The notes beneath the pieces were generated by a model that did no database searches, was not told the DNA's origin, and was given only the letters and a program-made list of their open reading frames with translations. Positions 1 to 11,945 of a stretch of DNA of 37,443 bases are shown piece by piece. Made by a program: the position numbers and the translations under genes. The DNA lies in the NCBI RefSeq assembly GCF_000003605.2, contig NW_003120923.1, positions 623,291 to 660,733 of the forward strand. The letters are read 5' to 3'. The stretch's first letter is position 1. The number at the start of each line of letters is the position of its first letter. The DNA is from Saccoglossus kowalevskii. Its lineage: Eukaryota; Hemichordata; Enteropneusta; Harrimaniidae.

Positions 1-595
1 TGTGTAGTGTTGAATTCCAGAAATATGTTCACTAAGGGGTCTCCGCTTCAACATATTACAAGTCAGTCAAATATAACGCCTGTGCATGTTCACGACAACA
101 AGTTATGACAATAAGATTTTTTTGTTTTTTATAAAAACACGACCCAAAACTGGATGTATTGAGTGAATGATCAAAGGAAGTAAGAACACCAGTGTGTTAA
201 AGATATTAGAACCATGGCGAGATAAAAGAGATGATAAAATGTGTAGCCTATTAAACAGGAAGACTTTGTTTTTGAAATGCCTAATACGAAAGCATTTTGA
301 ACCATAGAAATAAAGTTGATAATTCAAACTTGAAGTGTTATAACAAAATAATTTATAGACAGGGAGACATCTAACGGCTAAATATTTGGTAATATATGTA
401 AATTTGTAATTAATATCTCTAACTTCGAAATTTCGGTGTATTACCATAGCACCTGTGTAACAAGTTTCACTGAATTCAGGAGTGGATCGTGGAATATATT
501 TGGATCAGCTAACAATTTATGCAAATTTAGAATGGAGATTTTATCGCTAAACTAGGTACGTATCATCGGAAGAGCTTAATGGAATTGCAAATAAG
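1..595. other. Intergenic DNA, nothing recognised
   Basis: AT-rich DNA with stops in all frames. A 114-codon open frame on the minus strand (103-447) has low-complexity aromatic and basic composition and no recognisable motif, so I do not call it a gene. Confidence 0.6.
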
Positions 596-868
596 GTGAT
601 TAATATGCAGACTGTTCAACTAAAAACTAATCAGGCTTGCACATTATCACACAGTGACAGTACAATTCAACAAGTTGCACTGAAAATAGGAGTTATCAGT
701 ATAAAAAGTATACATCATCTATTCATTCCGGAGTTAATTATTTATTTTGAAAGTAATAACGGTGCAAGATATAAAATTAAGAATGTGGCATATGTGCTGG
801 TTATTTTGGTATACAATTTTTACCTGTGTAGCCATGTAATTAAATTGACGGTAAAAAAACATCATTAA
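596..868 (+). pseudogene. Possible decayed Ty1/copia-type polyprotein fragment
   Basis: A 90-codon open frame ends with a segment reading IKNVAYVLVILVYNF. This loosely resembles the 'NVLYVP...NLLS' block that follows the protease of Ty1/copia polyproteins. A diverged second piece with the same spelling (VAYVLHMLVNN) occurs at about 4481-4515, so the two stretches share an origin as a repeat. No protease DSG/DTG triad, zinc knuckle, integrase or LTR was seen. The assignment rests on one short motif and could be wrong; that the two stretches match at the DNA level is visible directly. Confidence 0.2.
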
Positions 869-3800
869 AACAGTACGGTTCAGTCTTGCTTTAATGCGTC
901 AGCACTGCTATGGTATTAGCTGTAGGTGATTGAATTCTAGAAATGCAATTAACTTCAGAATTGAAATATATATCAGTCTCAAGCTAATAAAGAACTAATT
1001 TTCTATACCTATACAATGTGTATTATAATGCCGGGGAATAATATACAACGATAACCAGCCATTTTAAATGGACACGTTGCCGAGGATGGCTTTCCTAAAA
1101 TGTGGAGACAACGTTCTGTGTCGTTATTAGGGAAGTGTGATCGTTCACCATCCTACCCTATATACTACGTGAACGGTGTGAATTAAAATATAACGAATAC
1201 TAAGCATGAAACAGTATCGATAAGACGGGATGTGTTGAGAATTACGTGAACCGACAGAAGTATCGTGAATAAAGTCGATATATGTGCGTAGTGAAAACAA
1301 AGATCAAACAGTATTAATCATACCATAAAATTATCATCTACCTTCAGAAGTAAGACCCAGTTCACAGACACAGACGGTATGTATTCATAATTTCTGCTGT
1401 GTACACCGTGTTTGTGCCGGTGATGTTTCTGTTTTCAACAACGCAGTTATTCGTTGCAAGCTGTTTATATAAATAAGCCAATAGTAACGCCGATCAGTAT
1501 TATACCGCATTCTTGTGGTATTCTTATATCGACGTTTCTTGTTTCAGGTAAAAGGAATTTACAGCTTTCAGCCATTCAATATACTGATATGTTTATATTC
1601 ACAAAGAAAAATGCCCGCAACGTGTCACATATTGCAACCAAACAAATTGAATTATGGAAAAACAAAACAAAGATTGTCTTACTTATGTCTTAAAGCATAA
1701 TTCTAACTAGGAGACACTCAGAGAGTATGCGCACAAATTCCAAGAAGCTGATTGGAGAACAGCCGGTCACGTGAAATGGAATAAATCGCAATATACCCCT
1801 CAGTTTATGCAAATTACATTCTACTCTAACAGCGTCTGCGCGTAGGGCAAACCACGTAAACACATCGTGCTGGCGGACGAATTTGAAGCGAGTTTGGACA
1901 ATGAACTGCAAAATGTTAAAGGTCCAATTACGGACAAGTTCGGCGAACTCGATTAGCGTGACAATTAGAACAACATTTTCGATTCAGGCGTCGAAAACCG
2001 CGATGATATTGCACGAGCATCTGACAAGATGGCGTCCACTCTAATCGTTGGTAACACCTAAATGAAGCGGACAATTTGAATACGTGAACAAATCCAATAT
2101 GACTTCCGATATTTTGTTGTCAATAAACACTTCTGTTGTGCCAGATTGTTTGGCGCTTCTTTGGCGTACTGAGACCCCGACATTTAAATAACCACATGAT
2201 TTTGACAACCCCCATATTTGAGATGACAAAACAAATATAATCTGAAAGCTTCGAAGATTTGCCCTGGGCTGTGCATTAGTGAATAATTGTCACATCAGGG
2301 GGACAAATCTCCATAAACCCCTCGGTTGCAGTTAATAATTGTATATTATTCTGTCTTTCAATTATGAAAAAGCTCATTTATTATAGTTACATAAGTGTCA
2401 GATATTGACCCTAAATGGCAATAATGAAAAGAACCTACAGATATTTAACTAGACCCAGATCTTCCTTGAACTTCCGGGCGTTTATGATTAATAATAAAAC
2501 AAATAATTCGTCGTCAATTTTTGTCTGGCAATACACATTCATTCAAAACACTTATGTTTCCATAACAACACCATCCATCTACATCTAGTATTCATATTTA
2601 TTTGTTATAAATGAAGAATCACGTTTTAATTTCAATTTAGCGTATTTTCCGAGTGGCATATTTCCATTTTTACATTCAAAATATTATAAAATCAAAAAAA
2701 ATTGAAAGTTTAATAATTCATAAACATGGTAATTATCTAACTTGAATACTCATAATTCAATGTATATCACTTTTACACTTTCATATATAATACTCACGCG
2801 CAAAACCATGTATTATAATGAAAAGTGTAAATTTTAAAGTAAAAAGTAAAACGATAAAAGATTGTTCATGGTAAAATGCCAATTACATATAGAACATTTT
2901 ATTTATTTTTGTTTTTTTGTCAAGGAACAATTATAAGTTCTGTTTATTGTGATTCAACATGTTATGTGTAGTTGAATATAAAATGGATATATACAACACA
3001 TACAACATTTTTTAAGAACAATTGTATGAAGAGTCGTTAAAGTGTTAATTGCACCAGGAAATATAATTATTTGATATGTAATAATGTTATTCTAATGCCT
3101 ACTATGTTGCCAATATTACATATGTAAAGAAATACGTTATATCAATAGACGGAGGCAATGCGAAATCCAGTGTGTTATCGAGTTAACAATGCTAAGACAC
3201 GTGGCAATGGCAATCACAGTATGTTATAGACAGTTTACACATAAGTCTAAAGGTATCTGGTCAATAGAAAGTACGCATTGTTTAGGACTCTAAAACAATA
3301 ATAAAATAAATAAAGACGGGCTCGGAAATAGCTATAATGTTTTTTAAAACTCCAAAGTATGTTCTGAATCTAATAAAAATCACGACCACTTTCTAATGTG
3401 ACGCCAATTATTGAGCTGTTTGTCCTACATACCAAACTACCTACATCGTGTCCTTTTCAATACAAATTGATCTTCAATAAGGTGTAAGTGTCAACGAACA
3501 TGCATCTCATTCAATGATATATTAACAAAATATTGCAGATTGACGAAACCATGTAATCTGAATCGCTTCTTAAACTGATTTTTATAATTTGACTCTAATA
3601 ATTATTTTGATTTCACTTTGTTCCACATAAATATAAAATATTTGCTGTACACAATGGGATTAAAAAAAAACAATTTGTGGCTGCCAGTTGTTCGTGTACG
3701 TTATGATCAATATAGTATTCCCTCTGCTCTGTACATTTAAATGATTTCATAGTATTTATTGCCATGTGATATGTTAGTTATTTTGTTCATGACTAGTTTG

Positions 3801-4041
3801 ATTAATTCAGTTTACCTAGAAGTAGATTCACTGTTCTCATGAAGTGACATATTTAGACACGTGATGTTCGAAGTACATTTCAGCTACAATATATTCTACT
3901 TGTACATGTATAATGAATGCCCTTGTTTTGTTTTGTGTCGCATTGCACGGTGATCATCTTAAAACAATTAAATCGTTAAAGCATAGAGTGCCTTATAATT
4001 GCTACACACATTATTTCTTTAAATTGGACATAAATGTAACA

Positions 4042-4043
<2 letters not shown>
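869..4043. other. Intergenic DNA with one CpG-richer patch
   Basis: Mostly AT-rich with no supportable gene. Positions about 1720-2060 stand out by higher CpG content. This patch contains a TCACGTGA E-box palindrome near 1768 and an ACAAGATGGCGTCC YY1-like site near 2027, whose ATG opens only a 10-codon frame. An imperfect inverted repeat (AGATTTGCCCTG and its complement) brackets about 2256-2311. The rest shows no structure I can name. Confidence 0.5.

Positions 4044-4111
<68 letters not shown>
4044..4111. repeat. (TA)n microsatellite
   Basis: About 34 uninterrupted AT dinucleotides. Open frames crossing it on both strands translate to alternating Tyr-Ile and are artefacts. Confidence 0.97.
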
Positions 4112-4115
<4 letters not shown>

Positions 4116-5160
4116 TAGTATCTCGTGTATTGGGGATTTAACATCAATTTGTAACCATGGAAACATATCGAGAAGATTTTCGGTCATTTTCACTTTGTAC
4201 CATTCTAGCAGAATATCACTTAGATGCATGCAATTAAAAATTTATACTTTTTGGATGAGTCCTAAATGTTCTTTCCTGGGCATGAATGAATATGCAAATT
4301 TAGTAATTAGCATAACATAATAACTCGTAAATTGTTGCATCTGTTCAATTTGGTTTTCAAACTTTGAGCGTCATGTCATGCACATTTATTTTGGTCATCA
4401 TCTGGCTATGCCATATTTAAAGCAATGTTTGTTTTTTATCAAAGGATACATTCTTTAATGAAAATACTGCTCCATAGAGTGTGGCATATGTGCTGCATAT
4501 GTTGGTAAACAATTTGTGCTTCCAGCATTAAATATTGAGATTAATAATATGGCTGTAACTGCATGAAATCGCGCGTTTCCGGGTCTGGTTACACAACAGT
4601 TACATGGCGGTTATGAAGAATAACCGTGCGTAACCGTCAACGTTTATAACGTATCCTTCTAAGTAACCGCTAATTAATTTGGATGGAAGAAATGTAAATG
4701 CAGATATTACACGCTAATTTACGTTGAAACTGAAACGAAATATACAGCTGGGTAACCGACCATTACGCTAACGGTATACGCGTATTCTTGTGTTCTTCCA
4801 CCGTGATGTCATTACGTTGTCCGGGGCATTAAACAAATTCGTTATAATTATTAAACGTGATTGAAACCACCTTGTATACTTTAATCTGTTTTTGAGAGCA
4901 ACTGAAAAATTGAGAAAAAAAAATAAAATTAGTCCAACATCGTATATAGTGCTCTCATACAGCTTGTTTCCAAATCAAACGCTTAGTACCATCACTCAAG
5001 CGTCAAAAGCCCACCATCAACGACAACAACCGTGGAGGCTTGAAGACTGTATGTTCCACCCACGTGCTCAGACGTGCTTAGTTCCAATACATCTCGCTTC
5101 TCGTACGTCTTTGTGAGATACATTTTGTGACATTTTATGTGTATATTGAACGTTTTGGAA
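4112..5160. other. Intergenic DNA, no gene recognised
   Basis: No coding signal supported. About 4560-4830 is locally GC-richer with several TAACCG words on either strand. About 4481-4515 holds the short relative of the repeat at 786-822. Confidence 0.5.
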
Positions 5161-5164
5161 AAGG

Positions 5165-5295
5165 CGTGTAAGAAGCTGCACATGAACCTGACGGTTAGTC
5201 GAGAAAAGGGGTGGACGGTCGTTTCAGCTTCGAGCGTTTCGGCCCGGATGTTTCGGCCAAGAGTTTCAACGAGGGCGGACATTTCGGCCCCATGG
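5165..5295 (-). repeat. Fragment of an interspersed repeat with TTTCGGCC words
   Basis: The word TTTCGGCC occurs three times within about 50 bases (5238-5290). Read on the minus strand the stretch gives GRNIRAETLEAETTVHP, a repetitive phrase of the kind produced by interspersed repeats in marine invertebrate assemblies. A 96-codon minus-strand open frame (4992-5282) covers it but has no domain. I read it as a repeat fragment, not a gene; the family is not identified. Confidence 0.3.
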
Positions 5296-5579
5296 CTCTC
5301 TTCTGTAAAATAAACGATCTTCAGAACTTGAAATTAGCGTTACACGTAATGGTGCCGACATTAGTGAAGCCATACAGAATTATCTCCCAATCTGATCGAA
5401 GCAAACATAGGTGGTAACACATAAGAAAGTACCGTGTTACCACTTTTATTGTTAATATACTTAATGGGAAAAAGTAGACATAATGATTTTCTTTCATTAT
5501 GACATTCACACCCATCGTTATATGTGTTGATATCAATTCATTCATAACAATGAGTGTTGACAGTATAAATTTGTTGACA

Positions 5580-5631
5580 GAAATTAAAGCGCCGCGCATG
5601 TGCGAAATATATGGATCTCATATAAACAAAG
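5580..5631 (+). promoter_or_regulatory. Candidate CpG-type promoter with NRF1-like and YY1-like sites
   Basis: A small CpG-rich stretch in AT-rich surroundings contains GCGCCGCGCATGTGCG (5589-5604), close to the NRF1 palindrome. It is followed by AAAGATGGCG spanning the ATG at 5632, a close match to the YY1 element that often overlaps the start codon of housekeeping genes. A second NRF1-like word (CATGCGCA) lies at 5843-5850. No TATA box was relied on. This is motif evidence only. Confidence 0.35.
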
Positions 5632-5696
5632 ATGGCGACTTTGACTGTTGCGCAGATCAACGAGTACGAACTGACACGTTTCCAAGCTTTAATTAG
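5632..5696 (+). CDS. Candidate first coding exon of an unrecognised gene
   Basis: The ATG in good context (AAAGATGG) opens a short frame beginning MATLTVAQINEYEL. The frame stays coding-like (varied, amphipathic, no low complexity) for 21 codons and then meets a splice donor, TTAATTAG followed by GTAATT, leaving phase 2. Without splicing, the frame stops two codons later. I do not recognise the family and could not identify a second exon downstream, so this may instead be a chance 22-codon frame. The promoter-like motifs immediately upstream are the main support. A transcript starting here would run toward the METTL27-like gene, 10 kb away. Confidence 0.3.
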
Positions 5697-5699
5697 GTA

Positions 5700-7914
5700 A
5701 TTTTCATGTGATTGGAAGGTATCGAAGAGTCACTGACGGTAAGTCTGCAAATCGCGCCCAGGTCAAACCTCATACTTGTGATTTCCATTTGAAAAGCGCA
5801 TTGGATTGTGGGAAATCAATATTCATCAACACAAATGTCGAACATGCGCAGCGCGACGACTACCGCGCTTTAATGTATAGTATTACGAGGGTACACATTT
5901 GTCTTGAACTAAATAAATTGCAAATATCCCGCAAATAATATTATGTTCCCTCAACTATCCTCGCAGTGACGTATTGGCGTATAACAGTATTGCGTAATCT
6001 GTAAAAGAAATGCATGTTTTCATTCAATTGCACAATTCGTCGAAAATGCAATGTATTGCACTTTTTTAGTAACCGCCGTGACATGTAATATAATTGGTCC
6101 GTCATCGGCAATTATAGAGATTGCGTGATGAGAGTCTCATTCCTGCTCCATTTACCGTCATAGGCTGGGTTGTAATTGGAATACGTTCTTCATCACCACG
6201 CACACACCTTTTGAACATAACGGTAAACAATACTAAGCAAAATATTCATTTCATTAAAAATGACTAGGGGTATTTCTGGCTTGTTACTCTCTGTGGCGAC
6301 TTTTTAAATTTGCGAAATGTGATTTTCATTGTCTTCGCACATGTTTGCTGGTCAATAAACAATATAGTATATATGTATATACACATATTGATTATATCCT
6401 GTAAAACACTCAGTCAGCATAGTTTCAACACGTCTCCACTCAAAATATGACGTGTGTGTATTGGTATATTAATGCTTCCCTAAAATTCATTGGTAGTACA
6501 ACCAAATCAAATCTCTAGAAAATTAAATATGTTAAGTTGTTCAAACACATAGTCGTCATTGTAAATATATGTGAACTTGTATGACTGTAGAGGGCGTTTT
6601 TTCACAGCTAATGCAGCGGCCAAGTTATTTTGTTTTTTGAAAAATGTGGACTGATCATCTTAAAATTCAGGTCAATTGCACCAAAAATGTAGTGCCTAAA
6701 GCCCCAGTCAGTCTACAAGTGAGTTGTCTAACCACTTCTCATTGAATGTTAGGCAGAGTGAAATAGATATACAACAGCATCTATAAAGAAGTGCCAGTGG
6801 TTAAGACATCGCTCTGCTGACAGTTTCAATGCATCCGGCTCAAGGGAAAGTCTTCTGTTAACAATTCTGCAAGATATTGTAGTAGCTCGATTCTTAGTAC
6901 TTTTTAATTATACGATAGGAACCGATACTCTTGTACATGCATTTGCGACGTGCTGTTATTGAAAGTGATTTCCGAATACAGGGCTACAAATGAAGCAGCA
7001 CAGGTTTGACCATTAGACAACAATGCTCCTCTTTTTATATTTTTTCTGCACCAATGGTAACATCCATAAAACAGCAAATAACCAAGTCATATTACTCTAC
7101 ACCACTGAGTCTTTAAAATAAAGCCCCATTCCCGCTTCCCTGTATCATGGAAGGTTCAATGCCTGTATACAGATCGCTCTTTGTTATTGTAACAGCAGAA
7201 TGATGGTCTGATGTATTGTGGACACCAGCAGATATCGGCTAGTGATTGCAGAAACCAGAGTCCCTAACTTCATTATATTTTATTCAGATTGGTTACAACT
7301 TAATTTTCTCCAAATACATTATTTATTGTATACACAGTAATGTTTGAACACTGATTGTCAATGAATGAATTGAATATGAAGTCAGTTGTTTGTAACTAAA
7401 TTATTTTATATATAGGAGGACATCGAATTTTATTTTTTTTTCTGAATAAAGACGAAGATATCGTACCTGGGTAGACTGTGAATACGCTGCAATTCGCAGA
7501 GCGGCTCAATCAACGATACATTGTGTTAAATCTAACGAAACCTGAATAAAAAGCTGAATATTGGTAACCTGGGATCTGATGAGAACATTGTTGCTGACTT
7601 ATTGAACCTTTCGTTTGCACTTGAAGTTGATGTATTAATAGTAGCATGTGTTCTGTTATGAGAATTAGCTGGTTTATTTAAGTAAATGACATTATCTGTC
7701 TATTCGATGTTTTGTATTTTACAAGCTAGTACCAATGCAAGGTTGGAAACAAATCGGATAATTTTGCTAGCAGTTTGGAGGTAATTCATTGACTCATTGG
7801 CTCAAAAATATAACAAATATAACAATCAATACGTTTTGACTTTGTTTATTAGATGGCTTTAATTTAATATTATGTTTAATGCTAATGTAAATATTAATGA
7901 ATATGTTTATGTGT
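5700..7914. other. Intergenic DNA, nothing firm
   Basis: No supportable exon. A GTAAGT donor-like word follows at 5740. A stretch near 6782-6835 loosely resembles the A and B boxes of a tRNA-derived SINE, but the boxes are too degenerate to call. Confidence 0.45.
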
Positions 7915-8400
7915 TACTATTATTATTATTATTATACTTTATTTCAGACTCAAAGGTCCATAGAGAAATTACAACAGAAATAACATTATTTATAAAGAAG
8001 GCGTCTATAATTGCGCCAAAAACTAGACCTTAGGAATAATCACTATTTATACAAATATCAATTATACTATTGTCACTCTGAAACAATCGCTGTTTAAAAT
8101 TATACGATGATTTTCTATGAAGTGTTGAAAAATTGAAAATGTTTCTTCTGACACAATTACCACTTGCACTACTCGACCTCTCTAATTTAAAAATCAACCG
8201 AAGTGCATTGTTGTACGCTACATGCAGAGCACGCATCTGCTTAACAGTATAATTGCTCCATACATTTAAGCAATAGTTACTATATAAAAATGAGCATGAA
8301 TAGTTGAATTCCATTATGCAAATAAGTATGGTATTGCCGTTGATTGGGCTATACATATGAAGAATCATCTACCAAGAGCCATATTCACTGTTTTAATGTA
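7915..8400 (-). mobile_element. 3' end of a non-LTR retrotransposon (LINE), reverse-transcriptase C-terminus
   Basis: On the minus strand, an open frame at 8368-8030 encodes the tail of a LINE polyprotein. It has the phrase LHVAYNNALRLIF, then SSSASGNCVRRNIFNF, then a KSSYNFKQRLFQSDN segment. This order (VAYN-(D/N)-(A/S)-R, SAS, N-I-P/F-x-F, R-K-x-x-Y-x-F-x-Q-R) is the usual C-terminal region of CR1/L2-like reverse transcriptases from invertebrates. The frame stops at 8030. A short 3' UTR then leads to GAAATAAAGTATAATAATAA, an ATA-type tail typical of these LINEs, ending near 7915. The upstream polymerase core is absent, so this is a dead 5'-truncated copy. Confidence 0.75.
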
Positions 8401-11185
8401 TCATGACTTAATCTGATAAATCTGGTTCCAGGTTTGGTCTTTACTCGATATACAGTCTAATTTATCACGAAATGTCTGTTTTCACAAATTACGTACATTG
8501 TATTGGATAAGAAAATGCGCTGATGGTTATTACACAATGCGTTAGTCAGTTTATTACTACGTGCGTTAGGCTGTATTACAAAATACCGCAACTGTTATTA
8601 AAATGTGCATGATTATTATAATTTGTTCTGACTTACTGTCAGACGACCTATTTCTTAGTGAATAATAACTAAAGCAGTGTGCGCACAAATGTTGCTGCAC
8701 ACAGAACCAAACAATGTGGGATGAGCGTCGATTCTAACACGTTTTTTTATTCCCGATTTTTCTAAAAACACAGATACCACCGCCACGCAGCGAGCCGTCG
8801 CGATGTAGCTACATGAACCCAGAACTGTTTTGTCTAGCCTAGCAGCGGTGTGGTTTGAAATTCAGTAAATAGAACAGCAGGACATTCGATCCGTGCAGTA
8901 AGGCATTGTATCAGTGGTAATTATACCACAGGGTCGCAGTGTGAATCAAGGTGTGTACGATTATCATGGAGAAATGGAAATAAGATACCCAACCGTAGAT
9001 TGAAGTAAATGCAATGAGTGGCATATCAATGAATAACACAATCATTTATATAGAAGCGGTCGTAAATCACTTCTCAAATTATTGTATTATTTGATTTGGT
9101 CGACTTTGATGAATGTATTACGCGTATATCGTAAACGTAGCTGTGGTGATTTCAAATGCATTGTAATGTCACGATATAACGACAGCGCAGTGGCCTTGAA
9201 ATATAGTACGTACTATGTATCTTCTTGTGTGAACGGCCTCCAGTGTAAGGCTCGATTTTTTTTACCGTACTCGTGTATGTTGCGCAGTATGAAAAACAAT
9301 ACACAACTAAAAAAACATTGTACATTTCTTAGATATTACTGCCGGCGTAACCACACGATTTGTGTGTGCTGCACAAACAATAATTTTGTTACCCGTTGTT
9401 ACCGGGTGCTGTGATCTGAGGGTGTATTTAAGGGTTGACTACCCTGGGACTGGGTAATGTAAAACAGTGTGACACTTTATTTGTTTCAATCACGTACTGA
9501 CGATTGTTTAAATTCCAAACAATGTAGCTTCCTTCGTCGTTAAAATTTGAAATATTCATCATCATTAACATCAATTTGTTATATTGAAATTATAGGTAAA
9601 TGCGCCTTTAAAACGTTGTCAAAGCACGAAGCATTTCCATTCAGTGGACTAAACTAAGCTGCAATAGAACTCCGTCAACGTGTGATCTTGCCCGATATAC
9701 AGCTGGTAGCGCGTTAGCAGTTAGCTTTCTTCAATTATTCAACGCTATTATCAAAGCTTACTTCAATCTTTCACTGTTGTCCATTTTTTTGTTTATCCAA
9801 ATGACTAAACGACTGAACATATAACACGGCGAAGTGGAGTGACGAAAACAAGGTATTCATCTACCTTAAACTGAATGAAATGCACATTTCCAGATATTCA
9901 TACATTGATACACTAAGTTTCTTAATGTGATATTTTGTTTCATATGTTCCAACAACCTCTTCTTTTATGGCGAGTCTTTATTCAGAAACATGAGATATAT
10001 GTAGAAATATTTGTAGCGTTCGTGTCAGTACCGCAAACAATATTAGTAAACATTTCTCGATTTACCAGGACATTAATTGTCCAAGATGTTTGCTCAAACC
10101 AATTTTAATTAAAAAGTCATTTTCGAAAATGACCGTGAAAGAATATATTATAATACTGGATACGATACTAGACATTCATCTGAAAATATAAACGAATGAA
10201 ATGTAATGCTTACCTTCTTGATTTAAACTGGATAGTTCTCCACAAATCTGACAGCACTGCGGATCCGTATATCAGTCGTATAACATAACATAATCTAAGG
10301 AGTATAACTAGTATACCAATTGCTTTCCGTATCTGTATTTGTTGGTCGCCATCAAACAACGAGTTTCCAAGGTCATCATAGATATCCTACGGCTCATTGC
10401 ATTCATGGAAGTTAACGCTGAAAGATCAAAGATCTGCATCTACTACCAATGTTACAGTGTGTATAGCAATGCATTATGGGGGAAGCGTTCCTACTGAATA
10501 TTTAAGCGATTAGCTAGGAATATGCACCTATTCGTGACATACACAAGAGTGTCAGCTATTGTTATATTACTATAATGTTGTTATTATTAGGAACCATAAA
10601 TAATCAGAGAAATACAATCAAAGCACATCGAATCACTCTGAACTCGTTTTTATGCTTTACATTAACTAGCGATAATGTAGATTGTATGATAAAGCCCGCG
10701 TAAACACTGTGCTTCAGTTGTATCTAAAACATTCACGAGAAAATGACATGCGAACATAGTGATAGGTAAATTCCTAGACACATAGACAACCACTAGTGGC
10801 GCTGTGCAATTCCGAAATTCTTGGTGGCTCACACAGATGTTACACTATTATAAAATATATATTATATTATATTATTTGGCTCGACTTAACTGTTACAATA
10901 ACTGTCACTGCAGGGCGAGAAAAAAATAAATTGTTGCGGAACAATACTTTCCATTAATAACTTGATGTTAGAATAGTATTCATAAGATGTGCCTACCTCT
11001 CAACATCATTAACATTATTTTGTATTGCATCGCATCGCACATCCGCGACCTTTATTATCAGCCCAGTAGCGCAATGATACTCGATGTGAGGTGTCCGGGT
11101 ACGTCCCCACTCAGCTGCGGCGAAAACATTGGCGTCTTTATATGTAGGATGTCAATCTGCGGTCGCGCAATTCCGTGTTTTAGCC
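8401..11185. other. Intergenic DNA, no gene recognised
   Basis: A 110-codon plus-strand frame at 9082-9414 is the longest, but it has no motif and random-looking cysteine-rich composition. No splice-delimited coding segments were supported. Confidence 0.45.
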
Positions 11186-11262
11186 GGCGTAAAAGTGATA
11201 GTAAAAATAAATTTCCTAAATGGAGACCGCCATCTTGAATTCGGCATAAAACTAAATAAAGA
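11185..11262 (+). repeat. Interspersed repeat copy with CGCCATCTTGAAT core
   Basis: About 32 bases around 11229-11260 (core CGCCATCTTGAAT, then CGGCATAAAACTAAATA) recur at 15290-15320 with two or three differences, in the same orientation. This identifies a shared dispersed repeat of unknown family. Confidence 0.5.
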
Positions 11263-11945
11263 GGCGAGACGATTTTTTTCAGATTCCTACAAATTTGGGA
11301 AAAAATACCAGTCTTTTACAGCAAAACGATCATTTGGGGGTAATATTAAGCCAACCGCTAACAAAATCGGATTTTGTCGTTTTTATGTGGAACAATCCTT
11401 TGCATAGGAACACCTAATTACACGAAGAAAATAGAACACTTTTGAAAGTCTCCACTATAGTAAATATCACATTTATCTTATAATCACCTGTGCATCAGCT
11501 GACTGTGGTTAGCGTATGTTGAAGTGAACGCCATGCCGAGAACTTATGATTCCCCGACATCTTTATTGTGGTATGTTGTGTTAGCAGTTTGTTTTGATGG
11601 GAGTGCCTGTAGGAAATTGCTTCGAGAGCATATCCGAAAAAATAAAGTAGACACAAACGTTTTAGTTACTTAAACATGAAACTAAAGTTTATTTAACGGG
11701 AGAACGTTTATTCAACATTAAATTACATCGGTAGGAAAGGACATGGCGGGTCACGCGCTACATTGATTCTGATGACTTGTAACAACAGTGTTTTCCAGCA
11801 ACATGGAATTATTATGACCATGACAATTTCCCTTCAACTGCAGAAAATGCAATAATAATCAAAATAGCAAAATTTAACCAAAAATTACGAAAATTTTGAA
11901 AATTCCTATATAACTACGTATTACTATCTCTGTTATTGAAACAAC

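Noticed and set aside
2256-2311. Small inverted repeat as a MITE
   Set aside because: Arms are about 12 bases with mismatches and no second copy was seen.
3913-4320. 135-codon frame across the TA microsatellite
   Set aside because: The centre is alternating Tyr-Ile from (TA)n, open on both strands.
6782-6840. tRNA-derived SINE or tRNA gene
   Set aside because: GTGCCAGTGGTTAAG resembles an A box, but the B-box position (TTTCAATGCATCC) is degenerate, no acceptor stem pairs and no second copy was noticed.
7135-7165. Pol III B box (GGTTCAATGCC)
   Set aside because: No A box at proper spacing in the same orientation.
9082-9414. 110-codon plus-strand frame as a gene
   Set aside because: No motif, no splice context, biased composition; compatible with chance in this much DNA.
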